A stretch of DNA of 36,419 bases from Phaeovulum sp. (GTDB taxonomy: Bacteria; Pseudomonadota; Alphaproteobacteria; Rhodobacterales; Rhodobacteraceae), in NCBI RefSeq assembly GCF_030684035.1, contig NZ_JAUXPI010000055.1:1-36419 (forward strand), written 5' to 3'. Below are positions 8,010 through 16,586 of this stretch, piece after piece. The number at the start of each line of letters is the position of its first letter. Position 1 is the first letter of the stretch. The notes below the pieces were generated by a model. It was not told the origin of the DNA, searched no databases, and saw only the letters and a list, made by a program, of their open reading frames with translations. A program made the position numbers and the translations under genes.

Positions 8010-8663
8010 TCAGAACGGGCAGGGTGCCGAAAAGCTTTGTGCCTTGCCGCCGTCCGGGTGGCGAAAACGCAGGCTTTCGGCGTGCAGCATGAGGCGCGGG
8101 TAATCGCGCGCAGGGCCGGTGGCATAAAGCCTGTCACCGAGAATCGGGTGGCCAAGTGTCGCCATATGCACCCGCAACTGGTGGCTGCGCCCGGTGAGCG
8201 GCATCAGCCGCACCCGGGTTGTGCCATCGGCCTCAAGCCGCACCACGCGCCAGTCGGTCTGCGCCGGGCGGCCGCTTTCGTGGTCCACATGCTGGCGCGG
8301 ACGGTTCGGCCAATCGACACATAGCGGCAGGTCCACCCGCCCTTCGCGCGGGGCAAGCTGGCCCCAGAGCCGGGCGACATAAACCTTTTTCGTCATCCGC
8401 TCCTCGAACTGCCAGCCTAGGTGGCGCTGCGCCAGCGGTGTCAGGGCAAACACCATGACCCCCGAAGTGTCGAGATCGAGCCGATGCACCAAAAGCACGT
8501 CGGGGTAAAGCGCGTGGAGCCGCCCGATCAGGCAATCCGCCAGATGCGCACCCTTGCCCGGCACCGACAGCAGGCCTGCCGGTTTGTTGACCACCAGCAC
8601 TTGCGCATCGGCATGCAGGATCTCGGGCGGATCATCCGGCGGGGCGTAGCGAAAATCGGTCAT
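8010..8663 (-). CDS. rluA: RNA pseudouridine synthase, RluA family
   Basis: Isomerises uridine to pseudouridine in structured RNA. E. coli RluA, which has a similar length (219 residues), modifies 23S rRNA and tRNA. This 217-residue protein has no S4 domain, as expected for RluA itself rather than RluC or RluD. It contains the catalytic motif LVHRLDLDTSGVMVF, whose aspartate is the nucleophile, then KKVYVARL, LTGRSHQLRVHM and HPILGDRLY. The start at 8663 overlaps the stop of the LysE-type gene as ATGA, indicating coupled translation. The in-frame extension to 8945 reads through that gene and is not protein-like. The exact RNA targets cannot be read from sequence. Confidence 0.88.
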   Translation of the reverse strand: MTDFRYAPPDDPPEILHADAQVLVVNKPAGLLSVPGKGAHLADCLIGRLHALYPDVLLVHRLDLDTSGVMVFALTPLAQRHLGWQFEERMTKKVYVARLWGQLAPREGRVDLPLCVDWPNRPRQHVDHESGRPAQTDWRVVRLEADGTTRVRLMPLTGRSHQLRVHMATLGHPILGDRLYATGPARDYPRLMLHAESLRFRHPDGGKAQSFSAPCPF

Positions 8664-9283
8664 GAGAGCGCGAGCTTTGCCGCGAGCCCGCCAAACATCA
8701 CCGCCGCGACCTTGTTCACCGCCCCCATGCGCGAAAGCAGCGAGCGGCCAAGGTAACCCGCCAGCAGCCCGTAACCCATGGTCACGATTGTGCCGGTGAA
8801 CGCAAAGATCGACCCGAGCGCCACGATCTGCTGCCAGACCGGACCATAGGCCGGGTTGGTAAACTGCGGCAGAAAAGCAAGGATGAACAGCACCGGCTTG
8901 GGGTTCAGCGCGTTTGACACGAAGCCCCGCGCAATCGCCTTCCACGGGTTGACGATGCCGCGCCCGTCGCCGCCGCTGCTGCCCGCCCGCCAGGCCTTGA
9001 CCGCGAGCCAGGCGAGGTAGGCGGCCCCCGCCCAGCGGATCACCTCAAGCGCCGCCGGATGCGCCACCATCAGCGCCGAAAGCCCGAGGGCTGCCAGCGT
9101 GACATGCCAGACAACGCCTATGCCAGCGCCAAGCCCCGCCATTGCGCCCGCCCGAGGCCCGCCGTTGATGCCGCAGGCCGTGGCAAAGAACATGTCTTGC
9201 CCGGGCGCGAAATTGACCACCAGCCCGCCGAGGATGAAGCCCAGCAGCGCCTCGGCCGGAAAGGAAGTGTAGATCTCCCACAT
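8660..9283 (-). CDS. LysE/RhtB family amino-acid exporter
   Basis: Predicted inner-membrane exporter of an amino acid or related metabolite, 207 residues, typical for the family. About six hydrophobic segments are visible. The family hallmark near the N-terminus, FAPGQDMFFATACGINGGPRAG, fits the 'PGP-x-x-x-x-x-x-x-x-x-G-x-x-x-G' region of LysE/RhtB proteins, and ALNPKPVLFILAFLPQF in the middle is the second signature. GGAG lies eight bases before the ATG. The gene is the first of a two-gene unit with rluA (ATGA overlap). The upstream gap to msrC (61 bases) shows no terminator. Substrate unknown. Confidence 0.9.
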   Translation of the reverse strand: MWEIYTSFPAEALLGFILGGLVVNFAPGQDMFFATACGINGGPRAGAMAGLGAGIGVVWHVTLAALGLSALMVAHPAALEVIRWAGAAYLAWLAVKAWRAGSSGGDGRGIVNPWKAIARGFVSNALNPKPVLFILAFLPQFTNPAYGPVWQQIVALGSIFAFTGTIVTMGYGLLAGYLGRSLLSRMGAVNKVAAVMFGGLAAKLALS

Positions 9284-9344
9284 GGTTCCAACTCCGCCGC
9301 TTCATCCGGCTTTATGCTTGGCGCGCCGTGGCGCTGCAAGCACC

Positions 9345-9800
9345 TCAGAGCGCGCCGAAGACCTCTGCAAGAATTGCTTCCAGCGCATCCGCATCGGCCT
9401 TGGTGAAGGCGGCGAGGGTGTTGCTGTCGAGGTCGAGCACCCCGATAAGCCGCCCTCCCTTGCCGAAAACCGGCACCACGAGTTCGGACCTCGTGCTGGA
9501 AGAACAGGCGATGTGGTCGGCAAATTTCGACACGTCTGGCACGTTCAGCGTTTTGCCCGCCCGCGCCACGGCACCACAGACGCCGCGCGAAAACGGAATG
9601 ACAAGGCAGCCGTGCCCGCCCTGATAGGGGCCGATCTTCATCAGCTCCGGCGCCACGACGCGGTAGAATCCGGTCCAGTCGAAGCGGTCATCGGCGCGGT
9701 GGATTTCGCAGGCGAGCGTGGCCATCAGCGCCACCTCGTCGGTTTCGCCTTCGGTGAGCGCGCGAATGGTGCTGGCAAGGCGCGGGTAATCTGCGTGCAT
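9345..9800 (-). CDS. msrC: Free methionine-(R)-sulfoxide reductase (GAF domain)
   Basis: Reduces free L-methionine-(R)-sulfoxide to methionine, an oxidative-damage repair step in the cytoplasm. The 151-residue protein is a single GAF domain with the three conserved cysteines of fRMsr at C65 (GHGCLVIP), C75 (GVCGAV) and C99 (HIACSSSTRSE). These match the spacing of C84, C94 and C118 in the E. coli enzyme, which separates it from cyclic-nucleotide-binding GAF proteins. The start at 9800 fits the family; the in-frame extension to 9911 passes through the intergenic repeat and into the thiolase gene. It is downstream of the thiolase on the same strand, separated by 73 bases holding repeat copy B. 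Confidence 0.9.
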   Translation of the reverse strand: MHADYPRLASTIRALTEGETDEVALMATLACEIHRADDRFDWTGFYRVVAPELMKIGPYQGGHGCLVIPFSRGVCGAVARAGKTLNVPDVSKFADHIACSSSTRSELVVPVFGKGGRLIGVLDLDSNTLAAFTKADADALEAILAEVFGAL

Positions 9801-9821
9801 CGGGGCCTTTCTGGCGCAGGC

Positions 9822-9873
9822 CGGGGGCCTGGCAGCCCCCGAACCCCCGCCGGGTATTTGAACAAAGAAGAAA
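9822..9873 (+). repeat. Dispersed intergenic repeat, copy B (hairpin plus GAAGAAA tail)
   Basis: A 7-bp stem (9822-9828 with 9835-9841, loop ctggca) is followed by aacccccgccgggtatttga and acaaagaagaaa. It lies between the thiolase stop and the msrC start, read opposite to those genes. The hairpin has no T tract on the minus strand, so it is not a standard terminator for the thiolase. The tail matches copies A and C. Confidence 0.65.
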
Positions 9874-11052
9874 TCAGGGACGTTCGATGGCAATCGCGGT
9901 GCCTTCGCCACCGCCGATGCAGATGGCGGCGATGCCGCGCTTCAGCCCGCGGGTTTCAAGCGCATGCAGCAGCGTGACGATGATGCGCGCGCCAGATGCG
10001 CCGATCGGGTGGCCGAGCGCGCAGGCTCCACCGTGGATGTTCATCCGCTCATGCGCGATGCCGAGCCGCGCCATGAAGGCCATCGGCACCACCGCGAAAG
10101 CCTCGTTCACCTCCCACAAATCAACGTCAGAGGTTGCCCAGCCGAGGTGTTTCAGCAGTTTTTCGGCTGCGGGCACCGGGGCGGTGGGAAATTCGGCGGG
10201 GGCCTGGGCATGGCTGGCGTGGCCGAGGATGCGGGCGCGAACCCGCAGGCCTTCGGCTTGGGCCACCTCCTGCGAGCCAAGCACCAGCGCCGCCGCACCA
10301 TCGGAGATCGAGGAAGAGTTGGCGGCGGTAACCGTTCCGCCCGCGCGAAAGGCCGGCTTGAGCGTCGGGATCTTTTCGGGGCGGGCGAGCGCGGGCTGTT
10401 CATCGGCGTCGATGATACGCTCGCCGCCCTTGCCCGAAACGGTGACAGGCGCAATTTCCTGCGCGAAGGCACCCGTTGCCTGCGCCGCAAGTGCGCGGGT
10501 CAGCGAGGCGAGCGCATAGGCATCTTGCGCTTCGCGGGTGAAGGCAAATCCCTGCGCGCAATCTTCGGCAAAGGTGCCCATCAGGCGGCCCTTGTCATAG
10601 GCGTCTTCAAGCCCGTCCAGAAACATGTGGTCCATCGCCTGGGCATGGCCGAGGCGCGCGCCAGAGCGCATTTTCGGCAAGAGATACGGCGCGTTGGTCA
10701 TGCTTTCCATGCCTCCCGCCACCATCAGCCCGGTGGCCCCGAGCGCGATCTGGTCATGCGCGATCATCACCGCCTTCATCCCTGATCCGCACATCTTGTT
10801 GAGCGTAGTGGCGGGCACGCCCTTGCCAAGGCCTGCGGCAAAACCCGCCTGCCGGGCAGGAGCCTGACCCTGACCCGCAGGCAGCACGCAGCCCATCAAC
10901 AGCTCTTCGACGCGCGCGGGCGGCACCCCGGCGCGGGCCAAAGCTGCTGCGATTGCCGCGCCACCAAGCGCAGGGGCGGCGAGTCCCGAAAATACGCCCT
11001 GCATGCCGCCCATCGGTGTGCGCGCTGCGCCCAGGATTACCACGTTTTGCAT
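9874..11052 (-). CDS. Thiolase (acetyl-CoA C-acyltransferase)
   Basis: Catalyses thiolytic cleavage of 3-ketoacyl-CoA or the reverse condensation of two acetyl-CoA. The 392-residue product has all catalytic residues at the positions known from the Zoogloea enzyme: C88 in NKMCGSGMKA, H348 in GHPIGASG, and C378 in CIGGGEG. N-terminal ILGAARTPMGGMQG and VAGGMESMTNAPY are typical. It could serve beta-oxidation, polyhydroxybutyrate or ketone-body metabolism; no partner gene (dehydrogenase, hydratase or phaB) is nearby to decide. GAGGACAAG precedes the ATG. A TACC-N4-GGTA palindrome 30 bases upstream may be an operator. Confidence 0.92.
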   Translation of the reverse strand: MQNVVILGAARTPMGGMQGVFSGLAAPALGGAAIAAALARAGVPPARVEELLMGCVLPAGQGQAPARQAGFAAGLGKGVPATTLNKMCGSGMKAVMIAHDQIALGATGLMVAGGMESMTNAPYLLPKMRSGARLGHAQAMDHMFLDGLEDAYDKGRLMGTFAEDCAQGFAFTREAQDAYALASLTRALAAQATGAFAQEIAPVTVSGKGGERIIDADEQPALARPEKIPTLKPAFRAGGTVTAANSSSISDGAAALVLGSQEVAQAEGLRVRARILGHASHAQAPAEFPTAPVPAAEKLLKHLGWATSDVDLWEVNEAFAVVPMAFMARLGIAHERMNIHGGACALGHPIGASGARIIVTLLHALETRGLKRGIAAICIGGGEGTAIAIERP

Positions 11053-11082
11053 CTTGTCCTCGCTGCCTGACCTGCACCTACA

Positions 11083-11094
11083 TACCGAATGGTA
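11083..11094. promoter_or_regulatory. Candidate operator: TACC-N4-GGTA palindrome
   Basis: The 12-base sequence taccgaatggta has perfect 4-bp arms around gaat, in the 92-base divergent region between the thiolase and the STAS gene. TetR-family repressors of acyl-CoA metabolism often bind ACC-N4-GGT-type sites near such genes. No regulator gene lies in the window, so the assignment is by position and symmetry only. Confidence 0.3.
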
Positions 11095-11144
11095 AGGATT
11101 GGCGTCTAGCCTGAGGTTTGTGGAAACTGCGCAGGAAATCGATC

Positions 11145-11483
11145 ATGAAACTGTCTGCCGAAGCCTGCGATGGGGCACTTGTGGTGCGCCTTGGCGAGGC
11201 GCGCCTTGATGCCGCCATTGCGATCCAGTTCAAGGATCAGATGCGCGAGGTTCTGTTGCAGCCGTCACCGCGCGTTGTGCTCGACCTTTCCGATGTCGGC
11301 TTTCTCGACAGCTCGGGCCTCGGGGCCATCGTTTCGGTGATGAAAGGCCTCAGCCCCGGTCGCAAGCTGGAGCTGCGGGGCCTGACGACGAATGTGGAAA
11401 AGGTTTTCCGCCTGACGCGCATGGATTCGGTCTTTTCGATCCGGGCAAATGGCCCTGACACCGCGCTGCGCGATGCTGGCTGA
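11145..11483 (+). CDS. STAS-domain anti-sigma-factor antagonist
   Basis: Small cytoplasmic partner-switching protein of the SpoIIAA/RsbV type. The unphosphorylated form would bind an HATPase-type kinase and release that kinase's target. The 112-residue product is a single STAS domain: LVVRLGEARLDAA, the strand RVVLDLSDVGFLDSSGLGAIV with the phosphorylatable serine of the DSSG turn (S56/S57), then LELRGLTTNVEKVFRLTRMDSVF. The start at 11145 is preceded by AGGA; an in-frame ATG nine codons upstream is less likely. The next gene starts at or just across its stop and encodes the matching kinase. No sigma factor, PP2C phosphatase or response regulator is adjacent. Confidence 0.88.
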   Translation: MKLSAEACDGALVVRLGEARLDAAIAIQFKDQMREVLLQPSPRVVLDLSDVGFLDSSGLGAIVSVMKGLSPGRKLELRGLTTNVEKVFRLTRMDSVFSIRANGPDTALRDAG

Positions 11484-11973
11484 GCAGATGCGAGACGAGG
11501 GCGACGAGGGCGAACCTGGTACGAGGCGCGACATCTTTCAGCACCGTTTCGCCGCGGACCAGCATGCGGTTCGGGGGGCGCTGCGCGCGGCGATGGCGCG
11601 CTTCAAGCAGGAGATCAGAGCCGAGGAGGCGGGCGCGCTGGAGTTGGTATTGGCCGAAATCATGAACAATATCGTCAAGCACAGCTACGCGGGCGGTGGT
11701 GATGGCACGATTTCGCTTTCCATTCTGCGGGACCAGCGCGGTATTTCCTGTTCGGTCAGAGATGACGGGGTACCGCTGCCGCCCGCCTGCCTGGTGGTGC
11801 CGGGCTTGCCTAAAACCGCTGTTGCCAAGGCCGATCTGCCTGAGGGCGGCTTTGGCTGGTACCTGATCCACACCCTGACGTGCGATCTGGGCTACCGGCG
11901 CGAGGCGGGGCAGAACCTGCTCGCGTTCCGGTTGCCACTCGGCACGCCGGATGGGCTTGATCAGTTGAGCTGA
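11473..11973 (+). CDS. Anti-sigma-type serine kinase / HATPase (RsbW-like)
   Basis: GHKL ATP-binding protein of the RsbW/SpoIIAB class, predicted to phosphorylate the STAS protein encoded directly upstream and to bind an unknown target. The N-box is VLAEIMNNIVKHSY, the G1 region VRDDGVPLP, and the G2 region EGGFGWYLIHTL. The domain fills most of the 166-residue product. The start is uncertain: ATGs at 11449, 11473 and 11488 are all in frame and none has a strong ribosome site. Translation is probably coupled to the STAS gene, which ends at 11483. The 3' end overlaps the convergent hspQ gene by 13 bases. What it controls cannot be deduced here. Confidence 0.85.
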   Translation: MLAEQMRDEGDEGEPGTRRDIFQHRFAADQHAVRGALRAAMARFKQEIRAEEAGALELVLAEIMNNIVKHSYAGGGDGTISLSILRDQRGISCSVRDDGVPLPPACLVVPGLPKTAVAKADLPEGGFGWYLIHTLTCDLGYRREAGQNLLAFRLPLGTPDGLDQLS

Positions 11974-12287
11974 AACTGCACCGGGTAGCAGCCATCTTCG
12001 AAATCGCCAAAGAGGTCGGGCAGGTCAGGGTGATCGACTGGCTCGCCGGAGTAATCGGCGACAAGGTTCTGTTCCGAAACATAGGCGACGTAATGGCTCG
12101 ACCCGTTTTCGGCCAGCAGATGGTAAAATGGCTGGTTCTTCGCCGGTCGGCTTTCCTCGGGGATGGCATCGTACCATTCCTGCGTGTTGGAAAACATCGC
12201 ATCAACATCAAACACCACGCCGCGAAACGGATGCTTGCGGTGGCGGACCACCTGGCCCAGATGATACTTTGCGCGCGATGTCTGCAT
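11961..12287 (-). CDS. hspQ: Heat shock protein HspQ (YccV-like)
   Basis: Small protein of the HspQ/YccV hemimethylated-DNA-binding-like family, known in enterobacteria as a heat-inducible factor that enhances Lon protease and affects DnaA stability. The 108-residue form starts MQTSRAKYHLGQVVRHRKHP and includes the family signature FRGVVFDVDAMFSNTQEWYD, then NQPFYHLLAENGSSHYVAYVSEQNL. An upstream ATG at 12302 lies at the predicted transcription start and the frame before it is not protein-like. GGGGA precedes the chosen start. It is convergent with the HATPase gene (13-base overlap) and divergent from the transglycosylase lipoprotein gene. Confidence 0.9.
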   Translation of the reverse strand: MQTSRAKYHLGQVVRHRKHPFRGVVFDVDAMFSNTQEWYDAIPEESRPAKNQPFYHLLAENGSSHYVAYVSEQNLVADYSGEPVDHPDLPDLFGDFEDGCYPVQFQLN

Positions 12288-12308
12288 AACAACAGTCCCC
12301 ATCGCCCT

Positions 12309-12337
12309 AAATAATCCCTTACCGGGGTCTCTGTCCA
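12309..12337 (-). promoter_or_regulatory. Candidate hspQ promoter
   Basis: On the minus strand, TGGACA (12337-12332) and TTATTT (12314-12309) are 17 bases apart, the optimal sigma-70 spacing. Transcription would begin near 12302, giving a short leader of about 15 bases to the ATG at 12287. I saw no clear heat-shock sigma-32 consensus. The rest of 12338-12466 shows no other feature. Confidence 0.35.
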
Positions 12338-12466
12338 TCGCTGGCGGCGCGGTCAGGCGGAAACAGTCTGTGAACCTGCCCCTTACAGTGGGGCATGGGC
12401 GGATTCGTGATTTCCCCGGGCGGTCATTTTTGCTAGGCTGTGGCAAAACACTACCCGAGGCAGAAA

Positions 12467-13045
12467 ATGGGCAGATACCTTTGGCTGGCGCTGGCCTTCA
12501 TGGTCGCGTCATGCGGTGGCAAGTTTTCGGAACCGCGCAACCTTGATAACGCCTGCGCGCTCATCAAGGAACGGCCGGGCTATTATACCGCGATGCGCCG
12601 CACCGAGCGAAGGTGGGAGGTGCCGGTGGCGGTGCAGATGGCGATCATCCATCAGGAATCGAAGTTTGTCGGCAACGCGCGCACGCCGCAGCGCTTTGCG
12701 CTTGGCATCATACCGCTCGGGCGACAAAGCTCAGCCTATGGTTATGCGCAGGCGCTCGACGGCACCTGGGACGATTATCGGGCGGCCAGCTTCGGCTTTG
12801 GCAAGAGCCGCGATGATATCGACGACGCGACGGATTTCATCGGCTGGTATCTTGACGGCACCGAGCGCGCGCTTGGCATCGCCAAGACCGACACGCGCAA
12901 CCAGTATCTGGCCTATCACGAGGGCCGCGCGGGCTATGCGCGGGGCAGCTACCGCTCAAAGGGCTGGCTGTTGCAGGTTGCAACCAATGTCGCGGCGCGG
13001 GCGCAGATGTATCAGGCGCAGCTCGCCTCGTGCAACGCGGGCTAG
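12467..13045 (+). CDS. Lipoprotein with lytic-transglycosylase (SLT) fold
   Basis: Predicted envelope lipoprotein that cleaves peptidoglycan glycan strands. The 192-residue product has a lipoprotein signal MGRYLWLALAFMVASCGGK with lipobox VASC, so C16 is the lipidated residue. MAIIHQESKFVG (58-69) contains the probable catalytic glutamate E64, in the usual 'H-Q-E-S-x-F' setting of SLT domains. SAYGYAQALDGTW corresponds to the conserved 'GxxQ' region, and YLAYHEGRAGYARGSY is typical of the C-terminal half. The start at 12467 is chosen because the signal peptide begins there and GAGGCAG precedes it; an in-frame ATG lies nine codons earlier. Its stop is shared with lolA through a CTAG palindrome. 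Confidence 0.85.
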   Translation: MGRYLWLALAFMVASCGGKFSEPRNLDNACALIKERPGYYTAMRRTERRWEVPVAVQMAIIHQESKFVGNARTPQRFALGIIPLGRQSSAYGYAQALDGTWDDYRAASFGFGKSRDDIDDATDFIGWYLDGTERALGIAKTDTRNQYLAYHEGRAGYARGSYRSKGWLLQVATNVAARAQMYQAQLASCNAG

Positions 13046-13647
13046 TTGCCGCGCCGCTCTACCTCGGTCGCGATGTCGAACAGAAAGTTGGAATAGCTTT
13101 CGCCCAGCTTCATCTCGCCCAGCTGCACCGTGGTCTGGCTGCCGAATTCATCGCGGATGATCCACTGCCGCAGGGTCGTTGGCTTGGGCGTGAAGATCAA
13201 CAGGATGCTGCCGTATTCGGGGTGTTCAGGGTCTTGCGCCTCGACCCATGTCATCGAGGCATCGCTGCCGAGGTTGACCACCGTCTCGGCTTTCGCCAGA
13301 TCGACATTGCGCGCCAGCACCAGATTGAGCGGCGTGCGCTTGAGCGGGTATTGCTCGGGCGTGCCATTCGACTTGCCATCGAAGATCGCCACTTGCCCGC
13401 CGCTGGCGAGAACCAGAGTCTGTTCGGGCGGCGCGTATTCGAATCGCGCCTGACCGGGCCTGCTGATGTAAAGCTTTCCGGTCGAACGCGAACCGTCGGC
13501 ATTGATCTGGGAAAAGCTCGCTTCGGCGTTTTTCAGGCTGTTGAGATAGTCCGAGATCTCGTCAAGCGTCAGCCCCTGCGCGGTGGCCGAAAGCGGCGGC
13601 AGAAGCGACAAAAGCACGGCCAAGGCAAGGCGGAAAGGCTGTTTCAT
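13042..13647 (-). CDS. lolA: Outer-membrane lipoprotein carrier LolA
   Basis: Periplasmic chaperone that shuttles lipoproteins from the LolCDE complex to the outer membrane. The 201-residue protein has a signal peptide (MKQPFRLALAVLLSLLPPLSATAQ). The LolA half-barrel follows: LDEISDYLNSLKNAEASFSQ, GKLYISRPGQARFEY, and a late LRQWIIRDEFGSQTTVQL, all with good family similarity. It is the last gene of the minus-strand group amidase, aminotransferase, ftsK, lolA, 46 bases after ftsK. The ribosome site is weak. Its TAG and the TAG of the convergent lipoprotein gene are the two strands of one CTAG. Confidence 0.88.
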   Translation of the reverse strand: MKQPFRLALAVLLSLLPPLSATAQGLTLDEISDYLNSLKNAEASFSQINADGSRSTGKLYISRPGQARFEYAPPEQTLVLASGGQVAIFDGKSNGTPEQYPLKRTPLNLVLARNVDLAKAETVVNLGSDASMTWVEAQDPEHPEYGSILLIFTPKPTTLRQWIIRDEFGSQTTVQLGEMKLGESYSNFLFDIATEVERRGN

Positions 13648-13693
13648 GCGCCCAATCTAGTCGTTGCGGTAGCCTTCTGCCAGCCCCGGCCGA

Positions 13694-16576
13694 TCACTGT
13701 TCGGGCACCAGAATCTCGCGCTTGCCAACATGGTTCGCCATCGAGACCACGCCCTGCTCTTCCATCTGCTCAACCAGTTTCGCGGCCTTGTTGTAGCCAA
13801 CGCCAAGCTTGCGCTGGATGTAGGAGGTCGAACATTTGCGGTCTTTGATGACAATCGCCACAGCGGTATCGTAAAGCGCGTTTTCCACATCATCGCCGCC
13901 GCCAAGGCCCAGCACCGCGTCAATATCGGCCTCTCGGTCGTCATCGGGGCCTTCGACCACGCCTGAAAGGTACACAGGTGGTCCGAAGGATTTCAGATGA
14001 TTGACGATTTCCTCCACCTCTTCGTCGCTCACGAAGGGGCCATGGACGCGGGTTATGCGCCCACCTCCGGCCATATAGAGCATATCGCCCATGCCCAGCA
14101 GTTGCTCGGCCCCCTGCTCGCCCAGAATCGTGCGGCTGTCGATTTTCGAGGTGACCTGAAAACTGATCCGGGTCGGGAAGTTGGCCTTGATGGTGCCGGT
14201 GATGACATCGACCGAGGGGCGCTGCGTTGCCATGATCAGGTGAATGCCCGAGGCCCGCGCCATCTGCGCCAGCCGCTGGATGCAGGCTTCGATTTCCTTG
14301 CCTGCCACCATCATCAGGTCGGCCATTTCATCGACCACGACCACGATATAGGGCAAGGTCTGCGGTGCAAATTCCTCGGTCTCGAAAATCGGCTCGCCGG
14401 TGTCTTCGTCAAACCCGGTCTGCACGGTGCGGCGGAACATCTCGCCCTTGTCCAGCGCCTCGCGCACGCGGCCGTTATAGCCTTCGATGTTGCGCACCCC
14501 GGTTTTCGACATTTTCCGGTAGCGCTCTTCCATTTCGCCCACCACCCATTTCAGCGCCACCACGGCCTTTTTCGGGTCGGTGACGACGGGTGAAAGCAGG
14601 TGCGGAATGCCGTCATAGACCGAAAGCTCCAGCATCTTGGGATCAATCATGATCAGGCGGCAGTCTTGCGGTGAAAGCTTGTAAACAAGGCTCAGGATCA
14701 TCGTATTGATCGCGACCGACTTGCCCGAGCCGGTGGTGCCCGCAATCAGCAGGTGCGGCATCTTCGCAAGGCTGGCAATCACCGGTTCGCCGAAAATATC
14801 CTTGCCGAGCGCCAGCGGCAGTTTCATCAGGCTGTCGCCAAAGCCCCGGTCAGACAGGATTTCGCGCAAAACCACCTTTTCGCGGTGCGCGTTGGGCAGT
14901 TCGATGCCGATGACAGACCGCCCCGGCACGGTGGAAACACGGGCCGAAAGCGCCGACATGGAGCGCGCAATATCGTCTGCCAGCCCGATCACCCGGCTCG
15001 CCTTCAGCCCCGGAGCGGGCTCAAGTTCATACATTGTGACCACAGGGCCGGGCCGCACCGAAACGATGTCACCCTTGACCCCGTAATCATCAAGCACGTT
15101 TTCAAGCATCCGCGCGTTTTCTTCCAGCGCCTCGTCGGAAAGCGAATGGCGCTGGATGTGCACCGGGTTGGTCAGCAGGTTGAGCGGCGGCGGCTCATAG
15201 GCCTGCGCTTCGGCTTCCAGCAGCAACCTGGGTTGCGCCTCGGCCTGCGCCTGGCGCGATGCGGCGGCGGGTTTGCGCGGCGCATGCTGCACCACGCGCC
15301 GCGGATCGGGCGCACCGGCCAGCGGGCGGGTCAACAGAAATGGTGCCGGGTCATCGGCAACCGGCGGCCATTCGTCATCGGCCTCGACAAATGCAACCGC
15401 AACTTCGGGCACCGGGTTCAGCGGCGCGGCGTGCATGAAGCGTGGCGCGGCGGCGCGCAGCGGCGGCTCCACCCGGGCGGAAGCTTCGGGCGCGGGCTTC
15501 GCGGCACGGGTAAGCCGCGCAGCTACCGCCGAAAGCACCGAGGCGGGGGCGGCCGTTTGGGCAACCTGAGGCGATGTTGCCTGCGACGCCGCCGGGGGTG
15601 CCGCGCCAGCCGCAGCACGGGCACGCACGGCATCGGCAATGCGGCTGCGGATACGGTCTTCGCTTGGCGCGTCGGGGGCGGCATCGCCCCAGCGGGGCGC
15701 AGTTTCCACCAGTTCCGGCACTGGTTCGGCCAATGACTCGGCCTCGGCGCTGCGGCGAATGCGTGGCACCGCGTGGGTCCGTTCGGGCGCGGCAAGCGGC
15801 GGGGCGGCGTGCCAGCCTGCTTCCTGCTCTTGCCAGGCGGCGAGTTCGGCGGCGCGGTCCGCGGCTTCGGCGCGCCGTTCGCGCGCCCGCGCCCGCGCAT
15901 TCTGTGCGGCGCGCAGCGAGGCCGAAGCGCCGCGCCCCAGCATTGCCATCAGCGCGGCATAGAGCAACACCATGCCCACCAGCACCAGGCGCGCAAAGCC
16001 GCGCGCCTCGATGCGATCAACACCCAGCACAAAACTTGCCGCCACCGCCGTGGCAAGGGCAACCAGCAGGGTCAGCAGTTTCAACCCAAGCGAGCTGTCG
16101 ATCGGCGACAGATTGAGCAGTGCGCCGATCACCGTATCGCCAAACAACCCACCAAGGCCGAAGGCATGAACCCAGCCATCGCCCGGCACCAGGGTCGCCG
16201 CATAGACCGCTGCCAGCGCCACGCCGATCGGCACAAAAATGGCCCGGCTCAGCGCCCGGTCTTCGCCAACATGTGCGGCAAATCGCAGACCCCAGACCAC
16301 CAGCGCCACCACAAGGCCCCAGGCTCCGTGCCCCACGATCACGAACACTGGCGACGCGATGGCAGCACCTGCCCGCCCGAGCAGGTTTTGCACCGGCGCT
16401 TCGGTAGCGGCCATCCAGCCAGGATCGGCAGGCGAATAGCTGCCGAGCATCAGCGCCACAAGCACGCCGAGCCCGACCAGCACAGTGCCCAAAAGCTCTT
16501 TGCCGCGCCGCTCGATCATCGCTTGCGTGCCCTCGTCGAGCAGTGGGTCGCGGCGTCGCGCCTGATAGGAAGCCAT
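13694..16576 (-). CDS. ftsK: DNA translocase FtsK
   Basis: Septum-anchored hexameric ATPase that pumps DNA toward dif and activates XerCD during division. The 960-residue product has an N-terminal membrane region with about four to five hydrophobic helices (within residues 25-215), then a roughly 250-residue A/P/R/E-rich linker. The motor follows: Walker [10 protein letters not shown] near residue 610, Walker [15 protein letters not shown] near 735, and [12 protein letters not shown]. The C-terminal gamma winged helix (about 895-955) has [22 protein letters not shown] for KOPS recognition. The start at 16576 has GAGGT upstream; ATGs at 16594 and 16696 are less likely. It begins 11 bases after the aminotransferase stop, so the two are probably one operon. 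Confidence 0.96.
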   Translation of the reverse strand: MASYQARRRDPLLDEGTQAMIERRGKELLGTVLVGLGVLVALMLGSYSPADPGWMAATEAPVQNLLGRAGAAIASPVFVIVGHGAWGLVVALVVWGLRFAAHVGEDRALSRAIFVPIGVALAAVYAATLVPGDGWVHAFGLGGLFGDTVIGALLNLSPIDSSLGLKLLTLLVALATAVAASFVLGVDRIEARGFARLVLVGMVLLYAALMAMLGRGASASLRAAQNARARARERRAEAADRAAELAAWQEQEAGWHAAPPLAAPERTHAVPRIRRSAEAESLAEPVPELVETAPRWGDAAPDAPSEDRIRSRIADAVRARAAAGAAPPAASQATSPQVAQTAAPASVLSAVAARLTRAAKPAPEASARVEPPLRAAAPRFMHAAPLNPVPEVAVAFVEADDEWPPVADDPAPFLLTRPLAGAPDPRRVVQHAPRKPAAASRQAQAEAQPRLLLEAEAQAYEPPPLNLLTNPVHIQRHSLSDEALEENARMLENVLDDYGVKGDIVSVRPGPVVTMYELEPAPGLKASRVIGLADDIARSMSALSARVSTVPGRSVIGIELPNAHREKVVLREILSDRGFGDSLMKLPLALGKDIFGEPVIASLAKMPHLLIAGTTGSGKSVAINTMILSLVYKLSPQDCRLIMIDPKMLELSVYDGIPHLLSPVVTDPKKAVVALKWVVGEMEERYRKMSKTGVRNIEGYNGRVREALDKGEMFRRTVQTGFDEDTGEPIFETEEFAPQTLPYIVVVVDEMADLMMVAGKEIEACIQRLAQMARASGIHLIMATQRPSVDVITGTIKANFPTRISFQVTSKIDSRTILGEQGAEQLLGMGDMLYMAGGGRITRVHGPFVSDEEVEEIVNHLKSFGPPVYLSGVVEGPDDDREADIDAVLGLGGGDDVENALYDTAVAIVIKDRKCSTSYIQRKLGVGYNKAAKLVEQMEEQGVVSMANHVGKREILVPEQ

Positions 16577-16586
16577 TCGTCTTACC

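Noticed and set aside
9293-9344. GGCGCGCC palindrome in the lysE-msrC gap
   Set aside because: The 8-base self-complementary GC string is expected by chance in this composition and has no promoter context.
15190-15900. Low-complexity A/P/R-rich segment within ftsK
   Set aside because: This is the ordinary disordered linker of FtsK between the membrane and motor domains, not a separate repeat or frameshift.
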